Of a stretch of DNA of 64,000 bases, positions 15,736 through 24,651 are shown in pieces. Source of the DNA: UBA11090 sp035560555 (GTDB lineage: Bacteria; Spirochaetota; Spirochaetia; Treponematales; Rectinemataceae); NCBI GenBank assembly GCA_035560555.1, contig DATMZF010000029.1:53302-117301 (forward strand), in the 5' to 3' direction. Numbering within the stretch: the stretch's first letter is position 1; the number at the start of each line of letters is the position of its first letter. The position numbers and the translations under genes are program-made. Below the pieces are notes generated by a model. That model was given only the letters and a program-made list of their open reading frames with translations. It was not told the origin of the DNA and did no database searches.

Positions 15736-16667
15736 ACGTCCAGACCGGTCAAGGTTCTGCTAATCTCCCAGACTCTCCCGCCCAGATCGCGGTTCAGCGC
15801 CGTCTCGGCGGGTTTTTCCTCCACCGTCAGATGGAAGAATTTTCCGCTGACCTTTCCCGCTTCCCCTGATGCCGCGAGCCAGTACAGGGCTTCCCCCGAA
15901 ATGGCGGGATCCTTGAGCATCAGCCATATGACCGTGTTCTTGAAAAGCCTATAGAGCGGCCCGTTGTTGTTGCCGATATTGGTGCGCACATCCCCGGGAT
16001 GAACCGCGTTGATGGTGACGCCGGTGCCCCGAAGCCGATCGTCGAATTCCCAGACGGTGAGAAGTTGCGCGATCTTGGAAGCGCCATAGCCTTTCAATCC
16101 CGCATAACGTCGCTTGCTCCAGTCGAGATCGTCCAGGTCCAGGCCGCCGAAGCGGTGCCCCTCGGAATTCACCTGGATAACGCGCGAAGGCGCGCTCTCC
16201 TTGAGCCGGTCGAGCAGGAGGCTCGTGAGGAGAAAGGAAGCGAGGTGATTGACGCAGAACACCAGCTCGAAACCTTCGCGCGTGAGCCTGCGCGTCGTCG
16301 AATGGAGCCCCGCCGAATTGATGAGGACGTCGATGCGCGGACAGCGCTCGAGGATCTCGGCCGCGGCCTGCCTCACCTGGCTCAAATCGCTGAAATCCGC
16401 GACCACAATGTCGACGCGCACCCGGTGAGTGGTCGCCGCGGAAGCGGCGGCGACTTCCGCGGCGATCGCCTCGGCTTTCGCCTTGTCGCGACAGACCATG
16501 ACGATATCGGCGCCGGCCCGGGCGAGGCGCCGCAGCGCCTGAAGGCCCACGCCCGAGGTGGAGCCGGTGACGACGCAGCGCTTTCCCCTCATCGATTCCG
16601 TACAGGTTTTCTGTACCGCCTTCCTGCTCGCCAGGAACCGTAGTTGCTCGGGCAGTTCTCGTTTCAT
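15732..16667 (-). CDS. Short-chain dehydrogenase/reductase
   Basis: A 311-residue SDR. The cofactor motif TGSTSGVG is near residue 34, the NNAG equivalent reads LINSAG, and the catalytic set is Ser in VIQVNSEG with YGASK. The arrangement, with HRFGG and GYGASKIAQLL, is like the retinol dehydrogenase / WW-oxidoreductase group, which usually acts on hydrophobic alcohols or ketones with NADP(H). The start at 16667 has GGAGAA ahead; the frame runs further upstream without similarity. It is last in a three-gene minus-strand set with an NTF2-like and a PanE-like gene. Confidence 0.88.
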   Translation of the reverse strand: MKRELPEQLRFLASRKAVQKTCTESMRGKRCVVTGSTSGVGLQALRRLARAGADIVMVCRDKAKAEAIAAEVAAASAATTHRVRVDIVVADFSDLSQVRQAAAEILERCPRIDVLINSAGLHSTTRRLTREGFELVFCVNHLASFLLTSLLLDRLKESAPSRVIQVNSEGHRFGGLDLDDLDWSKRRYAGLKGYGASKIAQLLTVWEFDDRLRGTGVTINAVHPGDVRTNIGNNNGPLYRLFKNTVIWLMLKDPAISGEALYWLAASGEAGKVSGKFFHLTVEEKPAETALNRDLGGRVWEISRTLTGLDV

Positions 16668-16680
16668 CGTTTCTCCAGAC

Positions 16681-17109
16681 TCAGCCAAAATGCTTGCGCA
16701 TGAACTTCCGGTATCGCGCCCGGAACCAGGGAATGCCATTGAAAATATCGCCCCACAAATCGTAATAATCGCGCTGTCCTATAATCCTGCCGTCCTCGTG
16801 GAGGGTGAGCACCGTCGAGCCATAGACGGGCGTGCTCGGGAATTTTTTGAACATCATCGTCATGGTCCACTGCAGGAATATGACATTCCCGTCGCGCGCC
16901 ACGGCATGGATGTCCATCCTGAGCTCCTGGCAGCGTTCCGTCAGCCGCTCGCAGAGCGCCTTGAATTCCTCGATTCCCTCGATTCTCTGTATCGAGTCCT
17001 GGAAAACGATATCGGGATGGTAATAGGGGTAGATATGGGACCAGTCGGGCTTGCCCCGCGTGTTGTAGGTTTTCGACCAGAGCGCCCTGACGGTTTCTTC
17101 GTTCAACAT
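16681..17109 (-). CDS. NTF2-like / SnoaL-like protein
   Basis: A 142-residue protein of the NTF2 superfamily. It starts with a helix (VRALWSKTYNTRGKPDWSHIYPYYHPDIVFQD), has an EEFKALCERL helix, then the curved sheet with FLQWTMTMMF and GSTVLTLHEDGRIIGQRDYYD, a pattern common in SnoaL and epoxide-hydrolase-like members where the central Asp/Tyr line a hydrophobic pocket. It lies 3 nt after the PanE stop and 13 nt before the SDR start, so the three are co-transcribed. A ligand cannot be named. Confidence 0.8.
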   Translation of the reverse strand: MLNEETVRALWSKTYNTRGKPDWSHIYPYYHPDIVFQDSIQRIEGIEEFKALCERLTERCQELRMDIHAVARDGNVIFLQWTMTMMFKKFPSTPVYGSTVLTLHEDGRIIGQRDYYDLWGDIFNGIPWFRARYRKFMRKHFG

Positions 17110-17112
17110 CCG

Positions 17113-18048
17113 CTAACGTCCCGGCTTCTTTCGTTCGATCGAAGCGAAAACCGCCTCCGTGACAGGAGTGGGGATCGCGAAATCCTTGCCCATCCTGATT
17201 ATCGAACCGGCGAACAGATCCCTTTCATCCGGCTTTTCGGCCACGCTGACATCCCTCTGGAAAGATGTCCTGGTTTCGGCGGGAAACGTGGCCGCCTTCG
17301 CCAGCGTTTCCTCGACGATGCCGGCGGACAGCCCAATCCCCTTCGCGTTGGCAAGCGCCACGATTTCGCCCATGATCGACTTCACGGTGCTCAAATCTAC
17401 TTCTGACCGCAGCGCCTCGCCGATGGTCTTGCCCGTATCCGCGGTGACGAGGCCGAAGGGAGCGATGAAAAGGTACTTATTCCAGATTTCGACGAAAGGC
17501 TCTTCCTTCCAGCCATGCTTTATCCCGGCCGCCTCGAGAAGCGCCAGAATGGACCGGTCCTCCTGATTCCGCCCGGGATCGGGGCCGAGAAGTATCGTGC
17601 TCGAAGGCCCGCGCTGAATCACGACGCCCGGTTTTTCCACGAAGGTACTGATGTAGACACAGGCGGGATGAAGATACCCGTTCTTGACGACGGCGCGAAC
17701 GCGCTCGAATATGTCGACGCCGTTGAGCAGAGGAAGGATCACGGTGGAATCGGAGATCTTGTCCTTAAGCTGCCGCAGGACGTTCGCCAGATCGTAACCC
17801 TTGACGCAGATCAGGCAGTAATCCAACTGGGGCAGATCCGCGATGCGCTCCATCGCCTTCGTGGGAACGCAGGTCATCCGCCCTTCCTCGGCGTCCAGGA
17901 CGAGGCCCCCCGACTGTATCGCCTCCAGCTGCCGGCCCCGCGCGATGAAATAAATATTGACCCGCGAGTCCCGCCCAAGAAGCCGGGTGAGCTTCCCGCC
18001 GAAATATCCGCCGATTCCACCGATTCCTATTACCGCGATGTTCTTCAT
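17113..18048 (-). CDS. Ketopantoate reductase-like oxidoreductase (PanE/ApbA family)
   Basis: A 311-residue NADPH-dependent 2-ketoacid reductase of the PanE/ApbA family. The dinucleotide-binding loop is IGIGGIGGYFGG at residues 6-17; LDYCLICVKGYD marks the family Lys loop, LLNGVD follows, and the catalytic Lys is in EIWNKYLFIAPFG. PanE makes D-pantoate for coenzyme A, but paralogues reduce other 2-keto acids, and the SDR and NTF2-like neighbours do not suggest pantothenate synthesis. AGAGGGGG precedes the ATG. It heads the three-gene operon. Confidence 0.85.
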   Translation of the reverse strand: MKNIAVIGIGGIGGYFGGKLTRLLGRDSRVNIYFIARGRQLEAIQSGGLVLDAEEGRMTCVPTKAMERIADLPQLDYCLICVKGYDLANVLRQLKDKISDSTVILPLLNGVDIFERVRAVVKNGYLHPACVYISTFVEKPGVVIQRGPSSTILLGPDPGRNQEDRSILALLEAAGIKHGWKEEPFVEIWNKYLFIAPFGLVTADTGKTIGEALRSEVDLSTVKSIMGEIVALANAKGIGLSAGIVEETLAKAATFPAETRTSFQRDVSVAEKPDERDLFAGSIIRMGKDFAIPTPVTEAVFASIERKKPGR

Positions 18049-18130
18049 GACCGCCCCCTCTCCCTGGGATTATTGTACGCCGCGCTAGGGAATTACGATA
18101 CCTCGCGGCGCGCGAAGAGAGGCGAAATCA

Positions 18131-18172
18131 GCGCGTGTATGACAGCGCGTGTATGACAGCGCGTGTATGACA
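18131..18172. repeat. Tandem 14-bp repeat, three exact copies
   Basis: GCGCGTGTATGACA is repeated three times without spacing (18131-18144, 18145-18158, 18159-18172), followed by one degraded copy. It lies upstream of the PanE-like gene and between two minus-strand units. The short unit and absence of spacers exclude CRISPR. Confidence 0.9.
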
Positions 18173-18246
18173 GCGAGCGTATCACGACGAGCGCGCGGTT
18201 GAGAAAATAAAGCCTCGCTGTATCATGGATATCTGGCTGAACAGCG

Positions 18247-18282
18247 AAAAAAAGGCCCGGAAAACTCTGTTTTCCGGGCCTT
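18247..18282 (-). terminator. Rho-independent terminator of the NCS2 permease gene
   Basis: A perfect 14-bp stem (18252-18265 with 18269-18282), core GGCCCGGAAAAC, with a 3-nt loop. On the minus strand it is followed by seven T residues (18253-18247). It lies 40 nt after the permease stop. Confidence 0.93.
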
Positions 18283-18321
18283 CCACAGAACTATCGCGCC
18301 GCGAGCGGTCGCGCCATCGCG

Positions 18322-19641
18322 TTAGGCGCTCTTCTTTCGGCCGATGGAGAGCAGGAGATTCATGACGATGCCGACGGTCGCCGCGGTGGCGATGGCGGGG
18401 AGCTGCTTGCCGAAGATCGGGATCATTCCGTTCGGGAAGCCGTAGGATCCGCCCAGACCGATCACGAGGATGACGGCGATGACGGCCAAGTTCCTCGCGT
18501 CGAAGAGGTCGACCTTTTTGTTGATCATGATAGCCGCGCCCTGTGCCCCGATTACGCCGAAGAGGTAGATGCAGGCGCCGTTGATGACCGAGCTCGGTAC
18601 CGATCTGATGGCGTTGGAGAGAGGCTGGATGAAGGAGAGGACGATCGCCATCAGGGCGGCCGAACCCAGCACCTTCACGGAGAAGTTCTTCGTGATGGCC
18701 ATGGTGGAAATGTTCTCCCCGTAATTCGTGCCGGCCGGTCCGCCGAAGAGAGAGGCCACGATGTCGCCGATGCCGTCGCCCACGAGGTTGAGGCCCAGCT
18801 TGTCGGCGATCTTGTATTCTTTCTTGCCCTTGCGTTTCGCGAGATCGTTCACGTAGATGTCGAGCTGGAAAAGGTGGGCGGTGGATTCCGGAATCGTCGC
18901 GATGGCGATGGGCATGATGGCGGCTACCGCGGCCCAGTTCGCTATGGGAAGGGTAAAGTGAGGCACTTCGACGATGGTTCCCGTCCAGATCGCGCCGAAG
19001 TCCACGAGCCCGAGGGGAATGCTGACGATATAGCCAACCAGGATTCCGAAGAGGATGGGCAACTGGCCAAGGACTCCCTTCAGATAGACCGAGAAGCCTA
19101 TGGTGGCGAAGAGAGTGACGAGGGCCGCGATCCAGGCTTTATCGTTGGCGACGCCGCCCGAGTAGCCCGCCGCGCTGGTTATCGCGATGCCCGCGAGGGA
19201 AATGCCGATCACCATCGCGATGGCGCCGGTTATCGTCGCGGGAAGCACTTTCTCGATGACGTCCATCCCGAAGCGGCTGACGATGAGGCCCACAGCGATG
19301 GACACGAAGCCGGACATGATGATGCCGAACTGCGCCTGCGAGATGAGGTTGTCCGGAGCGAGGCCCGAGGTGACGCCCGTGATGCTGATGATGGCGGCTA
19401 TGTATGAGAAGCTCGAACCGTAGTAAAGAGGAATCTTGCCTTTTGTTATGAGGAGGAAAGAAATAGTCGCGAGCCCGCTCGCGAAGATCGTGGTGGAGAT
19501 ATGAAAGCCCGTCAAAAGCGCGACGGTGACCGTGGCCGGAAACATGACGAGCAGTTGCTGGAAAGCGAACACGATCAGTTTTCCCGTAGACGGCGTCTCA
19601 TCCGGTAAATACCCGATAACCTTCTCTTGTGTCTTTGCCAT
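18322..19641 (-). CDS. NCS2-family nucleobase permease (uracil/xanthine type)
   Basis: A 439-residue integral membrane protein with about 12-14 hydrophobic segments. Family marks are PLYYGSSFSYIAA near residue 70, IPIAIATIPESTAHLFQLD around 260 (the NCS2 Glu-containing helix), and GGPAGTNYGENISTMAITKNFS around 300, the conserved substrate-proximal TM8-TM10 region of UraA-type proton symporters. It would import uracil or a related base. GGGAGAG lies before the ATG and a strong terminator follows, so it is monocistronic. It is divergent from the LacI-fusion gene, which is therefore a candidate regulator, though this is position only. Confidence 0.9.
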   Translation of the reverse strand: MAKTQEKVIGYLPDETPSTGKLIVFAFQQLLVMFPATVTVALLTGFHISTTIFASGLATISFLLITKGKIPLYYGSSFSYIAAIISITGVTSGLAPDNLISQAQFGIIMSGFVSIAVGLIVSRFGMDVIEKVLPATITGAIAMVIGISLAGIAITSAAGYSGGVANDKAWIAALVTLFATIGFSVYLKGVLGQLPILFGILVGYIVSIPLGLVDFGAIWTGTIVEVPHFTLPIANWAAVAAIMPIAIATIPESTAHLFQLDIYVNDLAKRKGKKEYKIADKLGLNLVGDGIGDIVASLFGGPAGTNYGENISTMAITKNFSVKVLGSAALMAIVLSFIQPLSNAIRSVPSSVINGACIYLFGVIGAQGAAIMINKKVDLFDARNLAVIAVILVIGLGGSYGFPNGMIPIFGKQLPAIATAATVGIVMNLLLSIGRKKSA

Positions 19642-19680
19642 TGTCTCTCCCTTTGATCCCTTTTGGGTTAAAACTTTTTT

Positions 19681-19686
19681 ATAATA
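19681..19686 (-). promoter_or_regulatory. Possible -10 element for the NCS2 permease gene
   Basis: On the minus strand TATTAT lies 39 nt before the ATG, with only a weak TTTCCC 17 nt upstream. A small inverted repeat (ATCTCC/GGAGAT) is found further upstream near 19716-19732. The leader is too short for a known purine riboswitch. Confidence 0.35.
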
Positions 19687-19834
19687 CTAAATTGGAGCTT
19701 TTTGGGAAAGGGCATATCTCCGAGGAAGGGAGATGTTTATACGGTTTTTTATGCAAATATATTCAGAAAAAATCATGAATGATCGCGGCTTGTATCGGCC
19801 GACAGTTCCATAGTAATTTTGAGATTCATGAAAC

Positions 19835-19863
19835 GGTTGTCCGGAAACCTCCGGACCAGAACC
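19835..19863. promoter_or_regulatory. Imperfect inverted repeat before the LacI-fusion gene
   Basis: GGTTGTCCGG and CCGGACCAGAACC form a near-symmetric element with a 6-nt centre that ends 15 nt before the ATG. LacI proteins commonly bind such palindromes and regulate their own genes. Whether this is the operator or an RNA hairpin cannot be told from sequence. Confidence 0.35.
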
Positions 19864-19878
19864 TCGTCGGAGCATTTG

Positions 19879-22095
19879 ATGGCAACGATTAAGGACATCG
19901 CAAAAATCGCTGGGGTTTCCCAGGGTACCGCGTCCAACGTCTTGAACGGCAAAGGGATCGTCAGCAGCGAGAAGATTCGCCTTGTCGAGGCGGCGGCGGC
20001 TTCGCTCGGCTACACGATCAACGAGCGCGCCAAGCTCCTGCGCCAGGGAAACAGCAAAATTTTCGCCGTCATTCTTCCCAACACGTGGTTCAAGCATTAT
20101 GTCGATTTCTTCAGGAGCTTCACCTCTTTCTCGAGGACGAAGGGATTCTCGACCCTCCTCTATCTCTCGAACGACGATCCGGAGACGGAAAGGCGCATAA
20201 TCGCAAAAGCGCGCTCCAGCATGGCCAGGGGAATCGTGGCGTTTTCCTGTTCGAAAACGATGCGCGCCGATTATCGTGAAGCCGGTTTCGAAGATTCACA
20301 GGTCCTCTTCGTCGAACGCGACCAGGATGCCGACTGCAACTATATCGGCTTCGATTACGCGCGATGCGGAAAGAGCATGGCCGAGCTGGCCATCGCCTCG
20401 AACCTTAAATCGGTCGCCCTTGTCACCGACAACCTAGAGTTCTCCAACGAAAGGGATTTTCGCTCAGCCTTCCTCGAGACCTTGAGCGCGGTGAACAAGC
20501 TGAGAATAAGCCAGATACAGACCGACATGTTCCGAAAGAACCAGAACGCGATGCAGATGTTCGACGCTGAATGCCCGCAGGGCGTCTTCGTCTCGAACTT
20601 CGGATTTTCGGAGACAATCCGCGACGTGCTGAAAACCTTCTACCGCCCCGCGGATACGCAGATCTACACGATCTCCCCGATTTTCACGATGCCCGAGTCG
20701 AATTTCATCAAGTACGAACTGAATTACCGCCTCATGGGCAAGCGCGCCGCCGAGTGCCTCATTTCCCATCTGGGTCATCGCACGACGGGGCAAAAGGTCA
20801 TTTTGGAGAACTCCGGTTTCCGCGACTGGGCGGCGCCGAAGCTCCCTCAGGGCGGATCAAAACCCACGTCCGCCGACAATAGTCAGCAAAGCGTCAACGT
20901 GCTCACGCTGGACAGCCCCGAAGCCTCGGCCATACGCTACCTGGCCCTTCTCTATACTCAGTCCACGGGCGTCCAGGTGAATGTGTCCGTGTCATCCTAC
21001 GATGAAATCCATGAAATCCTATCGAGCATGGATGAGTCGAGCATATACGATATTATCCGCCTCGACGTTACCTGGCTCTCCTGGTTCGCGGGCAGGATAC
21101 TCCTGCCCCTCGAGGAAATTTCCCCGACCATACCCTCTATGCTGGCCACCTTCGTGGACGGCATAAGCCGTCAATACTCTTTCGTGAAGGATAAGCTCTA
21201 CGCCCTTCCCCTCTCGCCGAGCGCGCAGGTTCTTTTCTACAGAAAAGACCTTTTCGAGAGCACCGTTTTGAAGCGTCTCTACCAGGAAACATACAGAACC
21301 GCCCTCGCGCCGCCCACGACCTTCGAGGAGTACAATCGCGTTGCGCGATTCTTCACGAAATCCTTCAACCCCCAATCCCCGGTGGATTTCGGCACCACCA
21401 TGACGCTTGGAAGCACGGGCGTGGCGGGAACCGAATTCCTCTCGCGATACTTCAGCCGATCCCGGAATCTCTTCGACGACTCCGGCCGCATCCTCCTCGA
21501 CTCGGAGGAAGCGCGGCTTTCCCTGGATGAACTCATCGAGGCCAAGCGTTATTCGAAAGACAGGTACTGTTCTTGGTGGACCAACGCGGCCCAGGAATTC
21601 AGCGATGGGAATGTCGCGATGACGATTCTCTACAGCAACTTCGCGTCCGAAATCCTGAACAGGAATTCCAAGGTAGTGAACCGCATCGGCTACGCGCTGG
21701 TGCCCGGAGGCAGCCCGATAATCGGCGGCGGCTCGCTGGGAGTCTCCCGCTACAGCAGGAATCCGGAGCTTGCGCTATCGTTCATCAAATGGATGTGCAG
21801 CGAGCCGATTTCCTCGGCCGCGATGCTGCTCGGCGGCGTATCATCCTGTAAAAAGGCCTATGAAAATTACGAGATAATCGACACGTACCCCTGGCTGGAA
21901 CTCGCCAAGGACTGTTTCGCGTATTCAAAAAACAAGCGAACGCCCTACGCGGATTTCGCTCCCTTCGACGAAAGGCGCTTCCTGAGCATTCTCGGCCTCG
22001 AGGTCAAAAACGCCTATATCGGCGCCCTGTCATCGGCCGACGCGCTCGAGAAAGCGCAGAAAGCCTACGAGAGGCAGTTCAAGCCTCAATCGTGA
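19879..22095 (+). CDS. LacI-type regulator fused to an ABC solute-binding-protein domain
   Basis: A 738-residue fusion. Residues 1-50 are a LacI helix-turn-helix with hinge (TIKDIAKIAGVSQGTASNVLNG). Residues about 58-330 are the usual LacI effector domain (FAVILPNTWFKHYVDFF to GKRAAECLISHL). After a polar linker, residues about 337-735 form a family 1 solute-binding fold (EIHEILSSMDESSIYDIIRLDVTWLSWFAGR, YALPLSPSAQVLFYRKDLFE, PTTFEEYNRVARFF, GALSSADALEKAQKAYERQF). There is no signal peptide, so the binding domain acts in the cytosol, probably as a second sensor. GGAG at 19869-19872 supports the ATG at 19879. Its 3' end overlaps the convergent hydrolase gene by 17 nt. Confidence 0.9.
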   Translation: MATIKDIAKIAGVSQGTASNVLNGKGIVSSEKIRLVEAAAASLGYTINERAKLLRQGNSKIFAVILPNTWFKHYVDFFRSFTSFSRTKGFSTLLYLSNDDPETERRIIAKARSSMARGIVAFSCSKTMRADYREAGFEDSQVLFVERDQDADCNYIGFDYARCGKSMAELAIASNLKSVALVTDNLEFSNERDFRSAFLETLSAVNKLRISQIQTDMFRKNQNAMQMFDAECPQGVFVSNFGFSETIRDVLKTFYRPADTQIYTISPIFTMPESNFIKYELNYRLMGKRAAECLISHLGHRTTGQKVILENSGFRDWAAPKLPQGGSKPTSADNSQQSVNVLTLDSPEASAIRYLALLYTQSTGVQVNVSVSSYDEIHEILSSMDESSIYDIIRLDVTWLSWFAGRILLPLEEISPTIPSMLATFVDGISRQYSFVKDKLYALPLSPSAQVLFYRKDLFESTVLKRLYQETYRTALAPPTTFEEYNRVARFFTKSFNPQSPVDFGTTMTLGSTGVAGTEFLSRYFSRSRNLFDDSGRILLDSEEARLSLDELIEAKRYSKDRYCSWWTNAAQEFSDGNVAMTILYSNFASEILNRNSKVVNRIGYALVPGGSPIIGGGSLGVSRYSRNPELALSFIKWMCSEPISSAAMLLGGVSSCKKAYENYEIIDTYPWLELAKDCFAYSKNKRTPYADFAPFDERRFLSILGLEVKNAYIGALSSADALEKAQKAYERQFKPQS

Positions 22096-22780
22096 CGACG
22101 CCGAATCCTTTTGAGAGCAGCAGGTCGCGGTAGTCGTAATCGAGATGAATGCAGTACACCTTGTGGCGGAATCGCGGCGGAATGAGGGCTTCGAGATAGG
22201 AAAGGCTCGCGTGGGTGGGATGGTCGCTTTCCCTGTTGCTCGTGTCCTGATAGGCCTTATCGATGGCTCCGCTCTTCAGGCCTTCCACGACTTCATCTGG
22301 AACCGATTTCGCGTCGCCGCTGAAATAGACGCTCTCGCCGCCATCCGAAATGATGTAGCCGAAGCAGGTCATGTCCGGCACGTGATCGACGACGAGCGGC
22401 TTTATCGTGACCCCGGCTTCCAGCGAGCCTGTTTCATCCTGCCGCAACTTCTGGAAACGGTAGCATGCGCGATTTATGCCCACTAGATCCAGAAGATGGA
22501 CGATCGTCTCGAGGGGGTGGACTACCGTCACCTTCTTGCCCGTGACGTAATGACTGTATGAAATGAGCGAGCCGAGGCTGCCCACATGATCGGCATGCAG
22601 GTGCGTGACGATCGCGATGACCTCTTCGCAATCGAGATAGGCGGGCAGATTCCATATCCTGCCGAAAGCGGTCTCGCCGCAGTCCAGAAGAAAGAACTTT
22701 TTCCCCACGGTGAAGAAAGCGTTGGAATTATCCATTATCGGGTTGAACGCGGAACCGGTCCCCAGAAATCGTATATCCAT
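22079..22780 (-). CDS. Metallo-beta-lactamase-fold hydrolase (RNase Z/phosphodiesterase-like)
   Basis: A 233-residue MBL-fold enzyme. The metal site is complete: THLHADHVGS (HxHxDH), His in VDHVPDMTC and Asp in YFSGDAK, with a C-terminal IHLDYDYRD. The N-terminus MDIRFLGTGSAFNP is typical of the RNase Z/phosphodiesterase branch. These enzymes cleave phosphodiester or related bonds. It is the last gene of the ABC operon, 19 nt after the second permease, with GGGAAGGG before the ATG, so it probably acts on the imported compound. Confidence 0.85.
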   Translation of the reverse strand: MDIRFLGTGSAFNPIMDNSNAFFTVGKKFFLLDCGETAFGRIWNLPAYLDCEEVIAIVTHLHADHVGSLGSLISYSHYVTGKKVTVVHPLETIVHLLDLVGINRACYRFQKLRQDETGSLEAGVTIKPLVVDHVPDMTCFGYIISDGGESVYFSGDAKSVPDEVVEGLKSGAIDKAYQDTSNRESDHPTHASLSYLEALIPPRFRHKVYCIHLDYDYRDLLLSKGFGVVTIEA

Positions 22781-22799
22781 GATTATTCCCTTCCCTTGT

Positions 22800-23612
22800 T
22801 CACTTGATGCCTGAACTCACGAAACTGTTGATGAACTTCTTTTGGAAAATGAAGAAGGCGAGGACGAGGGGAAAGACGATGATGAAGGTCGCCGCGCACA
22901 CGTTGGCCCACTGCATGACGGCTTCCTTGGATTTGGCGAACAGGGCCAACCCCACGGTCAGGGTCCTGTTTTCCGGCGAATTCGTGACGATGAGCGGCCA
23001 CAGGAAATTGTTCCAGTGATAGCTGACCGATACGAGACCAAAGGAAATGTAGGCCGTTTTCGAACTGGGAAGGTAGATGTGGCGGATTATCTGGAAGGTA
23101 TTGCATCCGTCGATGATGGCGGCCTCGGCGAGGGCTTTCGGAATCGTTTTGAAGGTCTGCCTCAATAGAAAAATGCCGAAGGCGCTTCCGAAGAAAGGCA
23201 GCATGATGCCGAGCTTGGTATCCGTCAATCCAAGATCGCTCAATGTTCGATAATTTGGGATTATGAGCACGTCGTTGGGAATGATGATCTGGATGAAGAT
23301 GATGAGAAACACCAGCTTCTCTCCCCTGAACTTCATCGTCGCCAAGGCGTAGGCAGCCATGGTTCCCGTCACGCACTGCACGGTGAAGGTCACGATCACT
23401 ATGAATATCGTGTTGAGGTAATATTGCCCGAAAGGAACGTTGGCCCACACGTATTTGATGTTCTCGAAGGTCAGGCCCGTCTTGGGAATCAGCGTCATCG
23501 CGAAGCTCGCCTTGCTGAAAGCCGTCCCGATGAGCCAGACGAGCGGAATGAGCCACAGGAAGGCGAAGGCGAATCCTATCGTCTCGAGGAAGATGTTCGC
23601 GCGTTTCTTCAT
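22800..23612 (-). CDS. Carbohydrate-type ABC transporter permease (MalG/UgpE-like)
   Basis: A 270-residue permease with six predicted membrane helices. It begins with a basic tail and one helix (FAFAFLWLIPLVWLIGTAFSK), has the FIQIIIPNDVLIIPNY segment seen in MalG-type subunits and the EAA loop EAAIIDGCNTFQIIRHIYLPSSK. It is the second membrane subunit of the importer, 12 nt behind the MalF-like gene. No ATPase gene is nearby, which is usual for this class because a shared MsmK-like ATPase often serves several importers. Confidence 0.92.
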   Translation of the reverse strand: MKKRANIFLETIGFAFAFLWLIPLVWLIGTAFSKASFAMTLIPKTGLTFENIKYVWANVPFGQYYLNTIFIVIVTFTVQCVTGTMAAYALATMKFRGEKLVFLIIFIQIIIPNDVLIIPNYRTLSDLGLTDTKLGIMLPFFGSAFGIFLLRQTFKTIPKALAEAAIIDGCNTFQIIRHIYLPSSKTAYISFGLVSVSYHWNNFLWPLIVTNSPENRTLTVGLALFAKSKEAVMQWANVCAATFIIVFPLVLAFFIFQKKFINSFVSSGIK

Positions 23613-23624
23613 ATCCTGCCTTCC

Positions 23625-24533
23625 TCAGCTGTAATAGATTTTCTTGTCGGTCTTGATGAACTGGATCATCGAAATCGAAAGCATGATGGCGAGCATGATG
23701 ACGGTGAGCGAGGAAGCCTTGCCTTGGTCGAAATAGATGAAGCCCTGTTGGTATATATAGTAGAGCAGAAGCGTGCTCGCGTTATTCGGAGCGCCTTCCG
23801 TCATGATGACTATGTGGTCCACGAGCTTCAGGCTGTTGGTCAGCGCTATGGTGGACACGAAGAGGATGGTCGGCATCAGAAGGGGGAACGTGATCTTCCT
23901 GAAAGTCGTCCAGGGGCTGGCGCCGTCCAGCGTGGCCGCCTCGTAGGTCTCGCCCGATATATTCTGCAGCCCGGAAAGAAAGAAGATCATGAGATATCCG
24001 GCTTCCTTCCAGATGTACATCAGCGACAAAGCCGGCAGTACCGTTTTCTTGCTGGAAAGAACGTTGAGCGATTTTAGTCCAAGCGTCGCCAGAATCTGAT
24101 CCAGCATTCCATATTGCGCCATGTAGATGAACATCCAGGTGCTGGCGATGGCGATCATGGGCATCACCGCGGGATAGAAATAGGCCGTCCTCAGGAAGCC
24201 GACGCCCCTGATATCCTTGTTCACTATGATCGCTAGCGAGAGTCCGATCACCATGCTGGGAAATACGGTAAGAATGGAGAACACGAGGGAGTTTCGCATA
24301 ACTTTCCAGAACAGGGGATCGGAGGCGAGCTGCGCGTAATTCTGCAGCCCGACGAAGACCGGCTTGTCCATTCCCATCTCGAGCTGGTTCAGCCCAAGCC
24401 AGAGACTCCGAACTATCGGATAAACGGTGAATGTTATGATGAATACAAGCGCCGGTGTCAAAAACAACCATGCCTTGATATCCGCTTTCAGCCTTCTGGG
24501 AAGACCTGGACGGATGCCTGCTTTCTGAGCCAA
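23625..24533 (-). CDS. Carbohydrate-type ABC transporter permease (MalF/UgpA-like)
   Basis: A 302-residue permease: N-terminal helix FLTPALVFIITFTVYPIV, then RSLWLGLNQLEMG, and the EAA loop EAATLDGASPWTTFRKITFPLLMP. The start is a TTG (minus strand 24533-24531) with GGAGG six nt upstream; no ATG fits. It forms the channel with the MalG-like protein. A long stem-loop and about 118 nt separate it from the binding-protein gene. Confidence 0.92.
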   Translation of the reverse strand: MAQKAGIRPGLPRRLKADIKAWLFLTPALVFIITFTVYPIVRSLWLGLNQLEMGMDKPVFVGLQNYAQLASDPLFWKVMRNSLVFSILTVFPSMVIGLSLAIIVNKDIRGVGFLRTAYFYPAVMPMIAIASTWMFIYMAQYGMLDQILATLGLKSLNVLSSKKTVLPALSLMYIWKEAGYLMIFFLSGLQNISGETYEAATLDGASPWTTFRKITFPLLMPTILFVSTIALTNSLKLVDHIVIMTEGAPNNASTLLLYYIYQQGFIYFDQGKASSLTVIMLAIMLSISMIQFIKTDKKIYYS

Positions 24534-24582
24534 CGTAATCCTCCGGAATAATGATCGCCACCTGGGAAAGTCGCGGGAAGAG

Positions 24583-24620
24583 GCGCGAGCGGCGCGGCCC
24601 CATGGCCGCGCCGCTCGCGC
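24583..24620 (-). promoter_or_regulatory. 17-bp perfect stem-loop between binding-protein and permease genes
   Basis: Arms 24583-24599 and 24604-24620 are fully complementary (core CGAGCGGCGCGGCC) with a 4-nt loop. No T tract follows. It probably stabilises the upstream binding-protein mRNA or attenuates the permeases. Confidence 0.75.
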
Positions 24621-24651
24621 ATACAGCGGAACGATGATCCCGCTGGACCGA

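Noticed and set aside
18131..18172. CRISPR array
   Set aside because: Units of 14 bp are contiguous and have no spacers; no cas gene is in the window.
19642..19760. Purine riboswitch upstream of the NCS2 permease gene
   Set aside because: The minus strand has GTATAA and ATATG elements around a hairpin, but the conserved joining segments of the purine class are missing.
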